Assembly: GCF_000282215.1 (NCBI RefSeq)
Contig: NZ_AKJS01000075.1
Span: 1 to 64,000, forward strand
Direction: 5' to 3'
Origin: Pseudomonas sp. GM21
GTDB taxonomy: Bacteria; Pseudomonadota; Gammaproteobacteria; Pseudomonadales; Pseudomonadaceae
Length of the DNA: 64,000 bases
Of the stretch, positions 1-11,528 are shown piece after piece (within the stretch, counting starts at the first letter, position 1; each line of letters starts with the position of its first letter). Below the pieces are notes generated by a model. It did no database searches. It was given only the letters and a program-made list of their open reading frames with translations, and had not been told where the DNA came from. A program made the translations under genes and the position numbers.

Positions 1-72
1 AGGCAAAGGCAAAGGCAAAGGCAAAGGCAAAGGCAAAGGCAAAGGCAAAGGCAAAGGCAAAGGCAAAGGCAA
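1..72. repeat. AGGCAA hexanucleotide tandem repeat
   Basis: Twelve perfect head-to-tail copies of AGGCAA fill the left edge, so the array may continue outside the window. The unit is a multiple of three, so copy-number change would not shift a frame. One frame reads as (Gly-Lys)n, another as (Lys-Ala)n. I cannot tell whether the array is intergenic or the 3' end of an upstream gene. A REP follows about 35 bp later, which favours intergenic. Confidence 0.9.
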
Positions 73-107
73 GATCAACAGCTTCGCAGGATTGGTCGGC
101 TGCCAAG

Positions 108-137
108 CCGCCTTCGCTGGCAAGCCAGCTCCTACAG
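108..137. repeat. Single REP element
   Basis: The sequence CTTCGCTGGCAAGCCAGCTC followed by CTACAG has the short GC palindrome and tail of Pseudomonas REPs. Only one unit is seen here, unlike the paired copies elsewhere in the window. Confidence 0.6.
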
Positions 138-199
138 TAGATCGGCGTACAGCCCTGCTTCTCACCACTCAATAGGCCGAGCGTTAGCTCGCCTGCAGC

Positions 200-470
200 T
201 TTTGATTTTGACGCACCGCCCCCTCGAGAGGCCGAGTGGAGGTTCTGCGCAGTGGGCAACCCGGCATGGATGCCGGGTTAGCCGCCCCCGGCCATGGATG
301 GCCGATGGCGGCGGGCCCACGGAGCAGGACCGGAGCGAGGGCATGCCGAGCCTGGGCGAGGCACCGAACGAAAGGGGCGAGAGCCCTTGGTTACTTGGGG
401 CTTTTCCAAGTGACTCGCTGTAAGAGCGAAACCGCCAGTCGCCGTGACAGAAGAAACGGATATGCACACA
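200..470. repeat. Dispersed palindrome-rich Pseudomonas intergenic element
   Basis: This stretch carries two hairpins with GG centres: AACCCGGCAT/ATGCCGGGTT at 258-279 and GGCCAT/ATGGCC at 290-303. Short overlapping open frames exist on both strands, but none has a ribosome-binding site or recognisable protein features. The sequence type is familiar to me as a recurrent intergenic element of fluorescent pseudomonads; that statement is from memory and its boundaries are approximate. Confidence 0.5.
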
Positions 471-484
471 AACCGCACAAACAA

Positions 485-519
485 AAACGGCCTCTAAATA
501 AATAGAGGCCGTTTCCGGT
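485..519 (-). terminator. Rho-independent terminator of gltA
   Basis: A perfect 12-bp stem (AAACGGCCTCTA / TAGAGGCCGTTT, 485-496 and 503-514) surrounds a 6-base loop. Read leftward it ends in a T-run, about 35 bp beyond the gltA stop. Confidence 0.85.
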
Positions 520-549
520 GCAACTTAAGGCTATATCGCAAGACAGGTC

Positions 550-1839
550 TTATTTGCGGTCTTCCAGCTTGGTGATGTCACGCGACTCGTAGCCGGTGTA
601 CAGCTGGCGCGGGCGGCCAATCTTGTACGGGCTGGAGAGCATTTCTTTCCAGTGGGAGATCCAGCCGACAGTCCGCGCCAGGGCGAAGATCACGGTGAAC
701 ATGCTGGTTGGAATGCCGATCGCCTTGAGGATGATCCCCGAGTAGAAGTCGACGTTCGGGTACAGCGAGCGTTCGATGAAGTAAGGGTCGGTCAGGGCGA
801 TCTCTTCCAGGCGCATGGCCAGTTCGAGTTGCTTGTCGTTCTTGATGCCCAGTTCCTTCAACACTTCGTCGCAGGTCTGCTTCATGACGGTAGCGCGTGG
901 GTCGCGGTTTTTGTAAACCCGGTGACCGAAGCCCATCAGTTTGAACGGATCGTTCTTGTCCTTGGCCTTGGCGATGTACTTGTCGATGTTCGAGACATCG
1001 CCAATTTCATCAAGCATGGTCAAAACGGCTTCGTTCGCGCCGCCGTGGGCAGGGCCCCACAGTGCAGCGATGCCGGCGGCGATACAGGCGAACGGGTTGG
1101 CACCCGAAGAGCCGGCCAGACGAACGGTAGACGTCGATGCGTTTTGCTCGTGGTCGGCATGGAGGATGAAAATCCGGTCCATGGCCTTGGCGAGCACCGG
1201 GCTGATCGGTTTGATCTCGCACGGGGTGTTGAACATCATGTGCAGGAAGTTTTCCGCGTACGTCAGGTCGTTGCGCGGGTACATCATGGGTTGGCCCATG
1301 GAGTACTTGTAAACCATCGCTGCCAGCGTCGGCATCTTGGCAACCAGACGGATCGCGGAAATTTCGCGATGCTGCGGGTTATTGATGTCGAGGGAGTCGT
1401 GGTAGAACGCCGAAAGGGCGCCGACTACGCCGCACATGACAGCCATCGGGTGGGCGTCGCGACGGAAGCCGTTGAAGAAGGTCTTCAGCTGCTCGTGAAC
1501 CATGGTGTGGTTCTTGACGGTGCTGACGAACTGGGCCTTCTGTTCTGCGGTCGGCAATTCGCCGTTGAGCAGCAGATAGCAGGTTTCCAGGTAGTCCGAC
1601 TTTTCAGCCAATTGTTCGATCGGGTAACCGCGGTGCAACAGAATGCCGTTGTCGCCGTCGATATAGGTGATCTTCGACTCGCAGGAAGCGGTCGACATGA
1701 AACCAGGGTCAAAGGTGAAACGGCCCGTGGCCGTCAGGCCCCGAACATCGATAACATCGGGACCAACGGTGCCGGTTAAAATGGGCAGCTCGACGGGGGC
1801 TGCGCCCTCGATGATCAACTGCGCTTTTTTGTCAGCCAT
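550..1839 (-). CDS. gltA: Citrate synthase
   Basis: Type II (hexameric, NADH-sensitive class) citrate synthase of 429 residues; it condenses oxaloacetate and acetyl-CoA in the cytoplasm as the entry step of the TCA cycle. Visible catalytic features are the ILHADHEQN and WGPAHGGAN histidine segments, [14 protein letters not shown], and the catalytic aspartate region YPNVDFYSG near the C-terminus. The start ATG has a good ribosome-binding site (TAGGAGG) 4-5 bp upstream. The gene is divergent from sdhC, the usual Pseudomonas order, and is followed by a strong terminator, so it is probably monocistronic. Confidence 0.98.
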   Translation of the reverse strand: MADKKAQLIIEGAAPVELPILTGTVGPDVIDVRGLTATGRFTFDPGFMSTASCESKITYIDGDNGILLHRGYPIEQLAEKSDYLETCYLLLNGELPTAEQKAQFVSTVKNHTMVHEQLKTFFNGFRRDAHPMAVMCGVVGALSAFYHDSLDINNPQHREISAIRLVAKMPTLAAMVYKYSMGQPMMYPRNDLTYAENFLHMMFNTPCEIKPISPVLAKAMDRIFILHADHEQNASTSTVRLAGSSGANPFACIAAGIAALWGPAHGGANEAVLTMLDEIGDVSNIDKYIAKAKDKNDPFKLMGFGHRVYKNRDPRATVMKQTCDEVLKELGIKNDKQLELAMRLEEIALTDPYFIERSLYPNVDFYSGIILKAIGIPTSMFTVIFALARTVGWISHWKEMLSSPYKIGRPRQLYTGYESRDITKLEDRK

Positions 1840-1897
1840 GTGGCCTCCTATTTATGCTTGAAATCATCAGACAGACCCCCCACGCAGGGCCCGCACC

Positions 1898-1925
1898 ACT
1901 ATAGTGAGATAAATTCGAATGTCAA
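1898..1925 (-). promoter_or_regulatory. Sigma70-type promoter of gltA
   Basis: On the minus strand, TTGACA (1925-1920), a 16-bp spacer and TATAGT (1903-1898) form a near-consensus promoter about 60 bp upstream of the gltA start. Inferred from sequence only. Confidence 0.7.
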
Positions 1926-2039
1926 TTTGCCTAAAGTCTTGCTCCTGAAGGCTTTAACCGGACTTTTTCCTCGAAATTGACTGCCGTTTACGCCTTTTAT
2001 CCAACTTGTGCAATCAGCTATTAGGGGAAGGCGAACGCG

Positions 2040-2068
2040 TTGTCATTAGTAGCCTAACTGTCTATACT
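2040..2068 (+). promoter_or_regulatory. Candidate promoter of the sdhC operon
   Basis: TTGTCA (2040-2045), a 17-bp spacer and TATACT (2063-2068) lie about 135 bp upstream of the sdhC start. The rest of the roughly 360-bp gltA-sdhC gap contains no convincing gene. Confidence 0.65.
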
Positions 2069-2203
2069 CGCCCTCCGACCGCCAGGGGCTTTTGGGCCTG
2101 CTTTATTGGGGGTCGCACTCCCTGGGTGGTGGGTACCTGACCAGTGCACTCCCCAACAACTTTGCCCTGATTGTTAGGGGCTCTTCAGTGTGAAAAAAAA
2201 GCC

Positions 2204-2578
2204 GTGAATAGCCAACGACCTGTAAACCTAGACCTAAGGACCATCAAACTCCCAGTCACTGCTTACACGTCCATTCTTCACCGGATATCCGGAATCATCC
2301 TCTTTGTCAGCCTGGCCATCATGCTTTATGCATTGGACAAGTCGCTGAGCTCGGAAGAAGGTTTCGGCCAGGTGAAAGCGTGTCTGACCAGTCCGCTAGC
2401 CAAGCTAGTGACATGGGGCATCCTGTCCGCCTTGCTGTATCACCTGGTTGCCGGTGTGCGCCATTTGATGATGGACATGGGCATCGGCGAGTCGCTTGAA
2501 GGCGGCAAACTGGGCTCGAAAATCGTTATCGCCGTTTCCGTGGTGGTAATCGTTCTGGCAGGAGTTTGGATATGGTAA
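2204..2578 (+). CDS. sdhC: Succinate dehydrogenase cytochrome b556 subunit
   Basis: Membrane anchor of succinate dehydrogenase (complex II), about 124 residues with three transmembrane helices; with SdhD it binds heme b and ubiquinone. The motif SILHRISG and the LLYHLVAGVRHLMMD helix with candidate heme-ligand histidine match the family. I chose GTG at 2204 (protein begins MNSQRPVNLDLR) because it gives the usual family N-terminus. An in-frame TTG at 2171 would add 11 residues, and neither start has a strong ribosome-binding site. It overlaps sdhD by 7 nt. Confidence 0.92.
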   Translation: MNSQRPVNLDLRTIKLPVTAYTSILHRISGIILFVSLAIMLYALDKSLSSEEGFGQVKACLTSPLAKLVTWGILSALLYHLVAGVRHLMMDMGIGESLEGGKLGSKIVIAVSVVVIVLAGVWIW

Positions 2579-2940
2579 CTAACGTCACGAACCTGTCGCG
2601 TTCGGGCCTCTATGACTGGATGGCACAGCGTGTGTCTGCGGTCGTTCTCGCGGCTTACTTCATTTTCCTGATCGGATACGTCGTCGCCAACCCTGGCATC
2701 GGCTACGCCCAATGGCATGAACTGTTCGCAAGCAACTGGATGCGTATTTTCAGTCTCCTGGCCCTCGTTGCCCTCGGCGCTCACGCCTGGGTCGGCATGT
2801 GGACCATCGCGACCGACTACCTGACGCCGATGGCGTTCGGCAAGTCCGCGACTGCAATACGTTTCCTCTTTCAGGCAGTATGCGGCGTCGCGATGTTCGC
2901 CTACTTCGTCTGGGGTGTGCAGATTCTTTGGGGTATCTGA
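2572..2940 (+). CDS. sdhD: Succinate dehydrogenase hydrophobic membrane anchor subunit
   Basis: About 122 residues with three transmembrane segments; partner of SdhC in anchoring SdhAB and forming the heme/quinone site. RVSAVVLAAYFIFLIGYV is the first helix, and a conserved His occurs in GAHAWVGMWTIATDYL. ATG 2572 overlaps the end of sdhC, indicating translational coupling. An in-frame upstream TTG at 2566 is less likely. sdhA follows after 3 nt. Confidence 0.93.
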   Translation: MVTNVTNLSRSGLYDWMAQRVSAVVLAAYFIFLIGYVVANPGIGYAQWHELFASNWMRIFSLLALVALGAHAWVGMWTIATDYLTPMAFGKSATAIRFLFQAVCGVAMFAYFVWGVQILWGI

Positions 2941-2943
2941 TTC

Positions 2944-4719
2944 ATGTCTACTACAGTTAATACGCTTTCGTTCGACGCCATCATCATTGGCGGCGGCGGT
3001 GCTGGCATGCGCGCTGCTCTGCAGCTGGCGCAAGGTGGTCACAAGACTGCCGTGGTTACCAAGGTTTTCCCGACTCGTTCGCACACTGTATCCGCCCAGG
3101 GTGGCATCACCTGCGCCATCGCGTCCGCTGATCCGAACGATGACTGGCGCTGGCACATGTACGATACCGTCAAGGGTTCCGACTACATCGGTGACCAGGA
3201 CGCTATCGAATACATGTGTTCCGTAGGCCCGGAAGCGGTCTTCGAGCTCGAGCACATGGGTTTGCCGTTCTCCCGTACTGAACAGGGTCGCATCTATCAG
3301 CGTCCGTTCGGCGGTCAGTCGAAAGATTTCGGTAAAGGTGGCCAGGCTGCCCGTACATGCGCCGCTGCCGACCGTACCGGTCACGCCCTGCTGCACACCC
3401 TGTACCAGGCCAACCTCAAGGCCGGCACCGTATTCCTCAACGAATACTACGGCGTCGACCTGGTGAAGAACGAAGATGGTGCCTTTGTCGGCATGATCGT
3501 CATCTGCATCGAGACTGGCGAAACTTCCTACGTCCGCGCTAACGCCACCGTTCTGGCGACTGGCGGTGCAGGTCGTATCTACTCGTCCACCACCAATGCC
3601 CTGATCAACACCGGTGACGGCGTTGGCATGGCTCTGCGTGCTGGCGTGCCGGTACAAGACATCGAAATGTGGCAGTTCCACCCGACCGGCATCGCCGGCG
3701 CTGGTGTACTGGTTACTGAAGGCTGCCGCGGTGAAGGCGGTTACCTGATCAACAAGCACGGCGAGCGTTTCATGGAGCGTTATGCTCCGAACGCCAAAGA
3801 CCTTGCTGGTCGTGACGTTGTTGCCCGTTCGATGGTTAAAGAAATCATCGCCGGCAACGGTTGCGGTCCGGATGGCGACCACGTGATGCTGAAACTCGAT
3901 CACCTTGGTGAAGAAGTTCTGCACAGCCGTCTGCCAGGCATCATGGAACTGTCCAAGACCTTCGCTCACGTCGATCCAGCCGTAGCGCCGATTCCGGTCG
4001 TTCCAACCTGCCACTATATGATGGGCGGCGTTGCCACCAACATTCATGGTCAGGCAATCACCCAGGACGCCGAAGGCGTTGACCAGATCATTCCTGGTCT
4101 GTTCGCCGTAGGCGAAGTGGCGTGCGTATCGGTTCACGGTGCCAACCGTCTGGGCGGCAACTCGCTGCTCGACCTGGTGGTATTCGGCCGTGCCGCCGGC
4201 CTGTTCCTGGAGCAGACGCTGAAGGAAGGCGTTGATTACGCTCGTCCTCGCCAGTCCGACATCGACGCTGCCCTGGCACGTCTCGATGGCCTGAACTCGC
4301 GTACCGAGGGTGAAGACGTCGCTACCCTGCGCAAAGAACTGCAAAGCTGCATGCAGAACTACTTCGGTGTGTTCCGTACCGGCGAATACATGCAGAAGGG
4401 TATTGCCCAACTGGCTGATCTGCGTGGCCGTATCGCCAACGTCAAGATCAACGATAAGAGCCAGGCGTTCAACACCGCTCGTATCGAAGCGCTGGAGCTG
4501 CAAAACCTGCTGGAAGTGGCCGAAGCCACCGCCATCGCTGCAGAGATCCGCAAAGAGTCCCGCGGTGCTCACGCCCGTGAAGACTACGAAGACCGCGACG
4601 ACGAAAACTGGCTGTGCCACACCCTGTACTTCCCGGGTGACAAGCGCGTGACCAAGCGTGCTGTGAACTTCTCGCCGAAGACTGTTCCGACTTTTGAACC
4701 TAAGATTCGGACTTATTAA
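2944..4719 (+). CDS. sdhA: Succinate dehydrogenase flavoprotein subunit
   Basis: Catalytic subunit (591 residues) that oxidises succinate to fumarate, passing electrons to SdhB. The N-terminal FAD dinucleotide fold [13 protein letters not shown] is followed by [11 protein letters not shown], whose His carries covalent FAD in the family. [20 protein letters not shown] and GRDVVARSM cover substrate binding, and the C-terminal helical domain is intact. Length matches the usual 588-592 residues. Confidence 0.98.
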   Translation: MSTTVNTLSFDAIIIGGGGAGMRAALQLAQGGHKTAVVTKVFPTRSHTVSAQGGITCAIASADPNDDWRWHMYDTVKGSDYIGDQDAIEYMCSVGPEAVFELEHMGLPFSRTEQGRIYQRPFGGQSKDFGKGGQAARTCAAADRTGHALLHTLYQANLKAGTVFLNEYYGVDLVKNEDGAFVGMIVICIETGETSYVRANATVLATGGAGRIYSSTTNALINTGDGVGMALRAGVPVQDIEMWQFHPTGIAGAGVLVTEGCRGEGGYLINKHGERFMERYAPNAKDLAGRDVVARSMVKEIIAGNGCGPDGDHVMLKLDHLGEEVLHSRLPGIMELSKTFAHVDPAVAPIPVVPTCHYMMGGVATNIHGQAITQDAEGVDQIIPGLFAVGEVACVSVHGANRLGGNSLLDLVVFGRAAGLFLEQTLKEGVDYARPRQSDIDAALARLDGLNSRTEGEDVATLRKELQSCMQNYFGVFRTGEYMQKGIAQLADLRGRIANVKINDKSQAFNTARIEALELQNLLEVAEATAIAAEIRKESRGAHAREDYEDRDDENWLCHTLYFPGDKRVTKRAVNFSPKTVPTFEPKIRTY

Positions 4720-4730
4720 GGGTGGCCGCC

Positions 4731-5435
4731 ATGTTGCAAGTCAGTGTTTATCGCTACAACCCTGATCAGGACGCTGCGCCGTTCATGCAGGAATTTTCGG
4801 TCGATACCGGTGGTAAAGACCTGATGGTGCTGGACGTGCTGGCCCTGATCAAAGAGCAGGACGAAGGTTTCTCCTATCGTCGCTCTTGCCGTGAAGGTGT
4901 TTGCGGTTCCGACGGCATGAACATCAACGGCAAAAACGGCCTGGCATGCGTCACGCCGCTGTCTTCTGTCGTAAAAGGTAACAAGCTGATTGTTCGTCCA
5001 CTGCCAGGTTTGCCGGTTATCCGTGACCTGGTCGTAGATATGAGCATCTTCTACAAGCAATACGAGAAGGTTAAGCCATTCCTGCAGAACGACACGCCGG
5101 CTCCGGCCATCGAGCGTCTGCAGTCCCCGGAAGAGCGTGAAAAGCTTGATGGTCTGTACGAGTGCATCCTGTGCGCTTGCTGCTCGACTTCCTGCCCGTC
5201 CTTCTGGTGGAACCCGGACAAGTTCCTGGGTCCAGCTGCTCTGCTGCAAGCGTACCGCTTCCTGGCAGACAGCCGTGACACCAAGACTGCCGAGCGTCTG
5301 GCTTCGCTGGATGATCCGTTCAGCGTATTCCGCTGCCGCGGGATCATGAACTGCGTCAACGTCTGTCCGAAAGGCCTGAACCCGACTAAGGCCATCGGTC
5401 ACGTACGTAACATGTTGCTGCAAAGCGGCGTGTGA
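4731..5435 (+). CDS. sdhB: Succinate dehydrogenase iron-sulfur subunit
   Basis: Electron-transfer subunit of 234 residues linking SdhA to ubiquinone. The three clusters are visible: SCREGVCGSDGMNINGKNGL followed by AC for [2Fe-2S], CILCACCSTSCP for [4Fe-4S], and CRGIMNCVNVCPKGL for the last cluster. ATG 4731 gives the standard MLQVSVYRYNP start, with AAGGGTGG just upstream. An in-frame GTG at 4722 is rejected as inside that ribosome-binding region. It lies 11 nt after sdhA. Confidence 0.97.
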   Translation: MLQVSVYRYNPDQDAAPFMQEFSVDTGGKDLMVLDVLALIKEQDEGFSYRRSCREGVCGSDGMNINGKNGLACVTPLSSVVKGNKLIVRPLPGLPVIRDLVVDMSIFYKQYEKVKPFLQNDTPAPAIERLQSPEEREKLDGLYECILCACCSTSCPSFWWNPDKFLGPAALLQAYRFLADSRDTKTAERLASLDDPFSVFRCRGIMNCVNVCPKGLNPTKAIGHVRNMLLQSGV

Positions 5436-5475
5436 TTCAGCTGCTGTACCCGTAAGACCGTAGTACCTGTAGATG

Positions 5476-5512
5476 CTACGGCGCAGGCTTCAACCGGCGC
5501 CGTAGTTTTAAC
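5476..5512 (+). terminator. Terminator or attenuator after sdhB
   Basis: A 9-bp stem CTACGGCGC/GCGCCGTAG (5476-5484, 5497-5505) is followed by TTTT. It separates sdhCDAB from sucA within a gap of about 260 bp. A full stop or partial read-through into sucA are both possible. Confidence 0.65.
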
Positions 5513-5697
5513 CTGAGCAGCAGCTTATAAGGCTGCGGCTCTTATTTTGAAGAAATGAGACAAGCAGGGGCATCCGGGCTGGTACCCGGACTATCAGCGT
5601 GATCCTAAGTGGCTTGTTTTGGTCGCTGCATTCGGACTTCTGCAAGTGTGCTCGGTGTCGACGCCGGTGGTGTTCCCCTAACCGAGGGTGACCAAGC

Positions 5698-8529
5698 ATG
5701 CAAGAAAGCGTGATGCAGCGCATGTGGAACAGCGCCTACCTGTCCGGTAGTAACGCTGCCTATGTGGAAGAGCTCTACGAGCTCTACCTGCACGACCCTA
5801 ACGCTGTGCCAGAAGAGTGGCGCACCTACTTCCAGAAGTTGCCGGCTGACGGCAACACTGCTACCGATGTTTCGCACTCCACAATTCGCGATCATTTCGT
5901 CTTGCTGGCAAAGAACCAGCGCCGCGCCCAACCGGTTTCCGCCGGCAGCGTGAGCAGTGAGCACGAGAAGAAGCAAGTTGAAGTGCTGCGATTGATCCAG
6001 GCCTACCGTATGCGTGGCCACCAGGCAGCCCAGCTTGACCCGCTGGGGCTGTGGCAGCGTCCTGCACCTGCAGACCTGTCGATCAATCATTACGGCTTGA
6101 CCAATGCCGATCTTGATACGATCTTCCGTGCCGGCGACCTGTTCATCGGCAAAGAGGAAGCGAGCCTACGCGAAATTCACGAAGCGTTGCAGCAGACATA
6201 TTGCCGCACCATCGGCGCTGAATTTACGCATATCACCGATTCCGAGCAGCGCCAGTGGTTCCAGCAGCGTCTGGAAAGCGTACGCGGCCGTCCGACGTAC
6301 TCCGCCGACATCAAGAGCCACCTGCTTGAACGCGTCACTGCCGGCGAAGGTCTGGAAAAATACCTGGGAACCAAATACCCGGGTACCAAACGTTTCGGTC
6401 TGGAAGGCGGCGAAAGCCTGATTCCGATGCTCGATGAGCTGATCCAGCGCTCCGGTTCCTACGGCACCAAGGAAATCGTCATCGGCATGGCCCACCGTGG
6501 CCGTCTCAACGTGCTGGTCAACACCTTCGGCAAGAACCCGCGCGAGCTGTTCGACGAGTTCGAAGGCAAGAAGAAGGTCGAGCTGGGTTCCGGTGACGTC
6601 AAGTATCACCAGGGCTTCTCGTCCAACGTGATGACCACCGGCGGTGAAGTTCACCTGGCCATGGCGTTCAACCCGTCCCACCTGGAAATCGTTTCTCCAG
6701 TGGTCGAGGGTTCGGTTCGCGCACGTCAGGATCGTCGTAACGACCCTACCGGCGAGAAGGTTCTGCCGATTTCCATCCACGGTGACGCGGCATTCGCCGG
6801 TCAGGGCGTGGTGATGGAAACCTTCCAGATGTCGCAGACCCGCGGTTTCAAAACCGGCGGCACCGTGCACATCGTGATCAACAACCAGGTCGGTTTCACC
6901 ATCAGCAATCCGCTGGACTCGCGCTCCACCGAGTACGCGACCGACGTTGCGAAAATGATCCAGGCACCGATCCTCCATGTAAATGGCGATGATCCGGAAG
7001 CTGTGTTGTTCGTGACCCAGCTGGCCATCGACTACCGCATGCAGTTCAAGCGTGACGTGGTGATCGACCTGGTCTGCTACCGTCGTCGTGGCCACAACGA
7101 GGCCGACGAGCCAAGCGGCACCCAGCCAATCATGTATCAGCAGATCACCAAACAGCGCACTACCCGTGAGCTGTATGCCGATCGTCTGACTCAGGGCGGA
7201 GTGCTGGACGCAGAGCGTGTTCAGGCGAAAGTCGACGAATACCGCAACGCGCTGGACAACGGTCTGCATGTTGTAAAAAGCCTGGTCAAAGAGCCGAACA
7301 AAGAGTTGTTCGTGGACTGGCGTCCGTATCTGGGCCACGCCTGGACCGCACGTCACGACACGCGTTTCGATCTGAAAACCTTGCAGGAACTGTCCGCCAA
7401 GCTGCTGGAAATTCCGGAAGGCTTCGTGGTTCAGCGCCAGGTCTCGAAAATCTACGAAGACCGTCAGAAGATGCAAGCCGGCGGCCTGCCGATCAACTGG
7501 GGTTACGCCGAAACCATGGCGTACGCGACCCTGGCGTTCGAAGGTCACCCGATTCGCATGACGGGTCAGGACATCGGTCGCGGTACGTTCTCGCACCGTC
7601 ACGCTGTCTTGCACAACCAGAAAGACGCGGGCACCTACATCCCGCTGCAAAACCTGTACAACGGCCAGCCACGTTTCGACCTGTACGATTCGTTCCTGTC
7701 CGAAGAAGCCGTACTGGCGTTCGAATACGGTTACTCGACCACCACGCCTGATGCGCTGGTGATCTGGGAAGCCCAGTTCGGCGACTTCGCCAACGGTGCC
7801 CAGGTGGTTATCGACCAGTTCATCACCAGTGGCGAGCACAAGTGGGGCCGTCTCTGCGGTCTGACCATGCTGCTGCCGCACGGTTATGAAGGTCAGGGCC
7901 CGGAGCACTCGTCGGCTCGTCTGGAGCGTTACCTGCAACTGTGCGCCGAGCACAACATTCAGGTAGCCGTACCGACCACGCCGGCTCAGATCTATCACTT
8001 GCTGCGCCGTCAGGTCATTCGCCCGCTGCGCAAGCCATTGATCGTTCTGACTCCGAAGTCGCTGTTGCGTCACAAGCTCGCCATATCGACCCTGGAAGAT
8101 CTGGCCGAAGGTTCGTTCCAGACCGTGATCCCGGAAATCGATGTTCAAGACCCGAAAAAGGTCGAGCGCATTGTTCTGTGTAGCGGCAAGGTCTACTACG
8201 ACCTGCTGGAAAAACGCCGTGCCGAAGGTCGTGATGACATCGCCGTCGTGCGTATCGAGCAGCTGTACCCATTCCCTGAGGACGACTTGAAAGAAGTCCT
8301 GGCTCCTTACACCAACGCCAAACATGCCGTCTGGTGTCAGGAAGAGCCGATGAACCAGGGTGCCTGGTACTGCAGCCAACACCACTTGCGTCGTAGCGTC
8401 AGCAATCTCAACAAGTCTCTCGTACTCGAGTACGCGGGCCGTGAGGCTTCTGCTGCACCTGCTTGTGGTTATGCATCGATGCACGCCGAGCAGCAGGAAA
8501 AACTGCTGCAAGACGCCTTTACTGTTTAA
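5698..8529 (+). CDS. sucA: 2-oxoglutarate dehydrogenase E1 component
   Basis: Thiamine-diphosphate-dependent E1 of the 2-oxoglutarate dehydrogenase complex, 943 residues; decarboxylates 2-oxoglutarate and transfers the succinyl group to the lipoyl arm of SucB. The short N-terminal segment (SGSNAAYVEELYELYLHDP) is typical of E1o. IGMAHRGRLNVL, GDAAFAGQG and the ThDP-binding region follow, then GQDIGRGTFSHRHA and the transketolase-like C-terminal half. The ribosome-binding site is GAGGGTG about 9 bp upstream. sucB follows after 42 nt. Confidence 0.98.
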   Translation: MQESVMQRMWNSAYLSGSNAAYVEELYELYLHDPNAVPEEWRTYFQKLPADGNTATDVSHSTIRDHFVLLAKNQRRAQPVSAGSVSSEHEKKQVEVLRLIQAYRMRGHQAAQLDPLGLWQRPAPADLSINHYGLTNADLDTIFRAGDLFIGKEEASLREIHEALQQTYCRTIGAEFTHITDSEQRQWFQQRLESVRGRPTYSADIKSHLLERVTAGEGLEKYLGTKYPGTKRFGLEGGESLIPMLDELIQRSGSYGTKEIVIGMAHRGRLNVLVNTFGKNPRELFDEFEGKKKVELGSGDVKYHQGFSSNVMTTGGEVHLAMAFNPSHLEIVSPVVEGSVRARQDRRNDPTGEKVLPISIHGDAAFAGQGVVMETFQMSQTRGFKTGGTVHIVINNQVGFTISNPLDSRSTEYATDVAKMIQAPILHVNGDDPEAVLFVTQLAIDYRMQFKRDVVIDLVCYRRRGHNEADEPSGTQPIMYQQITKQRTTRELYADRLTQGGVLDAERVQAKVDEYRNALDNGLHVVKSLVKEPNKELFVDWRPYLGHAWTARHDTRFDLKTLQELSAKLLEIPEGFVVQRQVSKIYEDRQKMQAGGLPINWGYAETMAYATLAFEGHPIRMTGQDIGRGTFSHRHAVLHNQKDAGTYIPLQNLYNGQPRFDLYDSFLSEEAVLAFEYGYSTTTPDALVIWEAQFGDFANGAQVVIDQFITSGEHKWGRLCGLTMLLPHGYEGQGPEHSSARLERYLQLCAEHNIQVAVPTTPAQIYHLLRRQVIRPLRKPLIVLTPKSLLRHKLAISTLEDLAEGSFQTVIPEIDVQDPKKVERIVLCSGKVYYDLLEKRRAEGRDDIAVVRIEQLYPFPEDDLKEVLAPYTNAKHAVWCQEEPMNQGAWYCSQHHLRRSVSNLNKSLVLEYAGREASAAPACGYASMHAEQQEKLLQDAFTV

Positions 8530-8571
8530 CGCCTTCGCGCACCTGAAACCGAATTTAAGGACCCACAGATA

Positions 8572-9789
8572 ATGGCTATCGAAATCAAAGCCCCCACTTT
8601 CCCGGAATCGGTTGCCGATGGCACCGTTGCCACCTGGCACAAACAACCGGGCGACGCTGTAAAGCGTGACGACCTGATTGTCGACATCGAAACCGACAAG
8701 GTTGTGCTGGAAGTGTTGGCCACTGCTGACGGCGTGCTGGGCGCTATCGTCAAGAACGAAGGCGACACCGTTCTGTCCGACGAAGTCCTGGGCTCCATCG
8801 AAGCGGGTGGCGCTGCAGCCGCCGCTCCAGCTGCCGCTCCGGCCGCTGCACAAGCCGCTGCTCCAGCTGCTGAAGGTGAAGACGATCCTGTTGCTGCACC
8901 GGCTGCTCGCAAGCTGGCTGAAGAAAACGGCATCAACATCGCTTCCGTTGCCGGTACTGGCAAAGGCGGTCGTGTGACCAAGGAAGACGTGGTAGCGGCT
9001 GTTGCTGCCAAGAAAGCCGCACCTGCTGCCGCGCCTGCCAAGGCTGCTGCACCTGCTGCTGCCGCTCCTGTGTTCGCCGCTGGCGACCGCATCGAGAAGC
9101 GCGTTCCGATGACCCGCGTTCGTGCTACCGTCGCCAAGCGTCTGGTAGAAGCTCAGTCGAACATGGCGATGCTGACTACCTTCAACGAAGTCGACATGAC
9201 CGAAGTCATGGCCCTGCGTTCGAAGTACAAGGACCTGTTCGAAAAGTCCCACAACGGCGTACGCCTGGGCTTCATGTCGTTCTTCGTGAAAGCGGCCACC
9301 GAAGCGCTGAAACGCTTCCCGGCTGTCAACGCCTCGATCGACGGCGGCGACATCGTTTACCACGGCTACGCCGACGTCGGTGTTGCTGTTTCCAGCGACC
9401 GTGGTCTGGTTGTACCGGTTCTGCGTAACGCCGAACTGATGAGCCTGGCTGAAATCGAAGGCGGCATCGCCACCTTCGGCAAGAAAGCCCGTGACGGCAA
9501 ACTGTCGATGGACGAAATGACCGGCGGCACGTTCACCATCACCAACGGTGGTACTTTCGGTTCGATGATGTCGACCCCGATCGTCAACCCGCCGCAAGCC
9601 GCTATCCTGGGCATGCACAACATTCTGCAGCGTCCTATGGCGATCAACGGTCAGGTCGTTATCCGTCCGATGATGTACCTGGCTCTGTCCTACGATCACC
9701 GTCTGATCGATGGCAAAGAAGCTGTGACTTTCCTGGTGACCATCAAAAACCTGCTGGAAGACCCGGCTCGTTTGTTGCTGGATATCTAA
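8572..9789 (+). CDS. sucB: Dihydrolipoamide succinyltransferase (E2)
   Basis: Core E2 of the 2-oxoglutarate dehydrogenase complex, 405 residues. One N-terminal lipoyl domain with the lipoylated Lys43 in [11 protein letters not shown], an Ala/Pro-rich linker, the E3/E1-binding domain ([20 protein letters not shown]), a second Ala-rich linker, and the catalytic trimer-forming domain ending with [13 protein letters not shown], whose His is catalytic. Length and single lipoyl domain fit SucB rather than AceF. Confidence 0.97.
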   Translation: MAIEIKAPTFPESVADGTVATWHKQPGDAVKRDDLIVDIETDKVVLEVLATADGVLGAIVKNEGDTVLSDEVLGSIEAGGAAAAAPAAAPAAAQAAAPAAEGEDDPVAAPAARKLAEENGINIASVAGTGKGGRVTKEDVVAAVAAKKAAPAAAPAKAAAPAAAAPVFAAGDRIEKRVPMTRVRATVAKRLVEAQSNMAMLTTFNEVDMTEVMALRSKYKDLFEKSHNGVRLGFMSFFVKAATEALKRFPAVNASIDGGDIVYHGYADVGVAVSSDRGLVVPVLRNAELMSLAEIEGGIATFGKKARDGKLSMDEMTGGTFTITNGGTFGSMMSTPIVNPPQAAILGMHNILQRPMAINGQVVIRPMMYLALSYDHRLIDGKEAVTFLVTIKNLLEDPARLLLDI

Positions 9790-9792
9790 AAA

Positions 9793-11332
<1,540 letters not shown>

Positions 11333-11528
11333 GACAATAAGAAACCACGGCGGAATGGCCCGTCGTGAGCCTTGCATGCAAGACTCACCGCGGAATATCC
11401 GCTGGACGCAGTCTTGCGTAGCTGCACCGGTTGTCCGGAAAGGCTACGCAAGCAGCAGTCAAAGGTGGTGCGGCACTTGAACGAGTGCAGCACCGAATGC
11501 GCAGTACCTAACGAAGACGGTAATAAGC

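Noticed and set aside
162..505. Short overlapping ORFs on both strands downstream of gltA
   Set aside because: They translate the palindromic element and have no ribosome-binding site or recognised domain.
2440..4620. 726-residue minus-strand ORF opposite sdhCDA
   Set aside because: It is the antisense of highly conserved TCA genes in GC-rich DNA; no family features.
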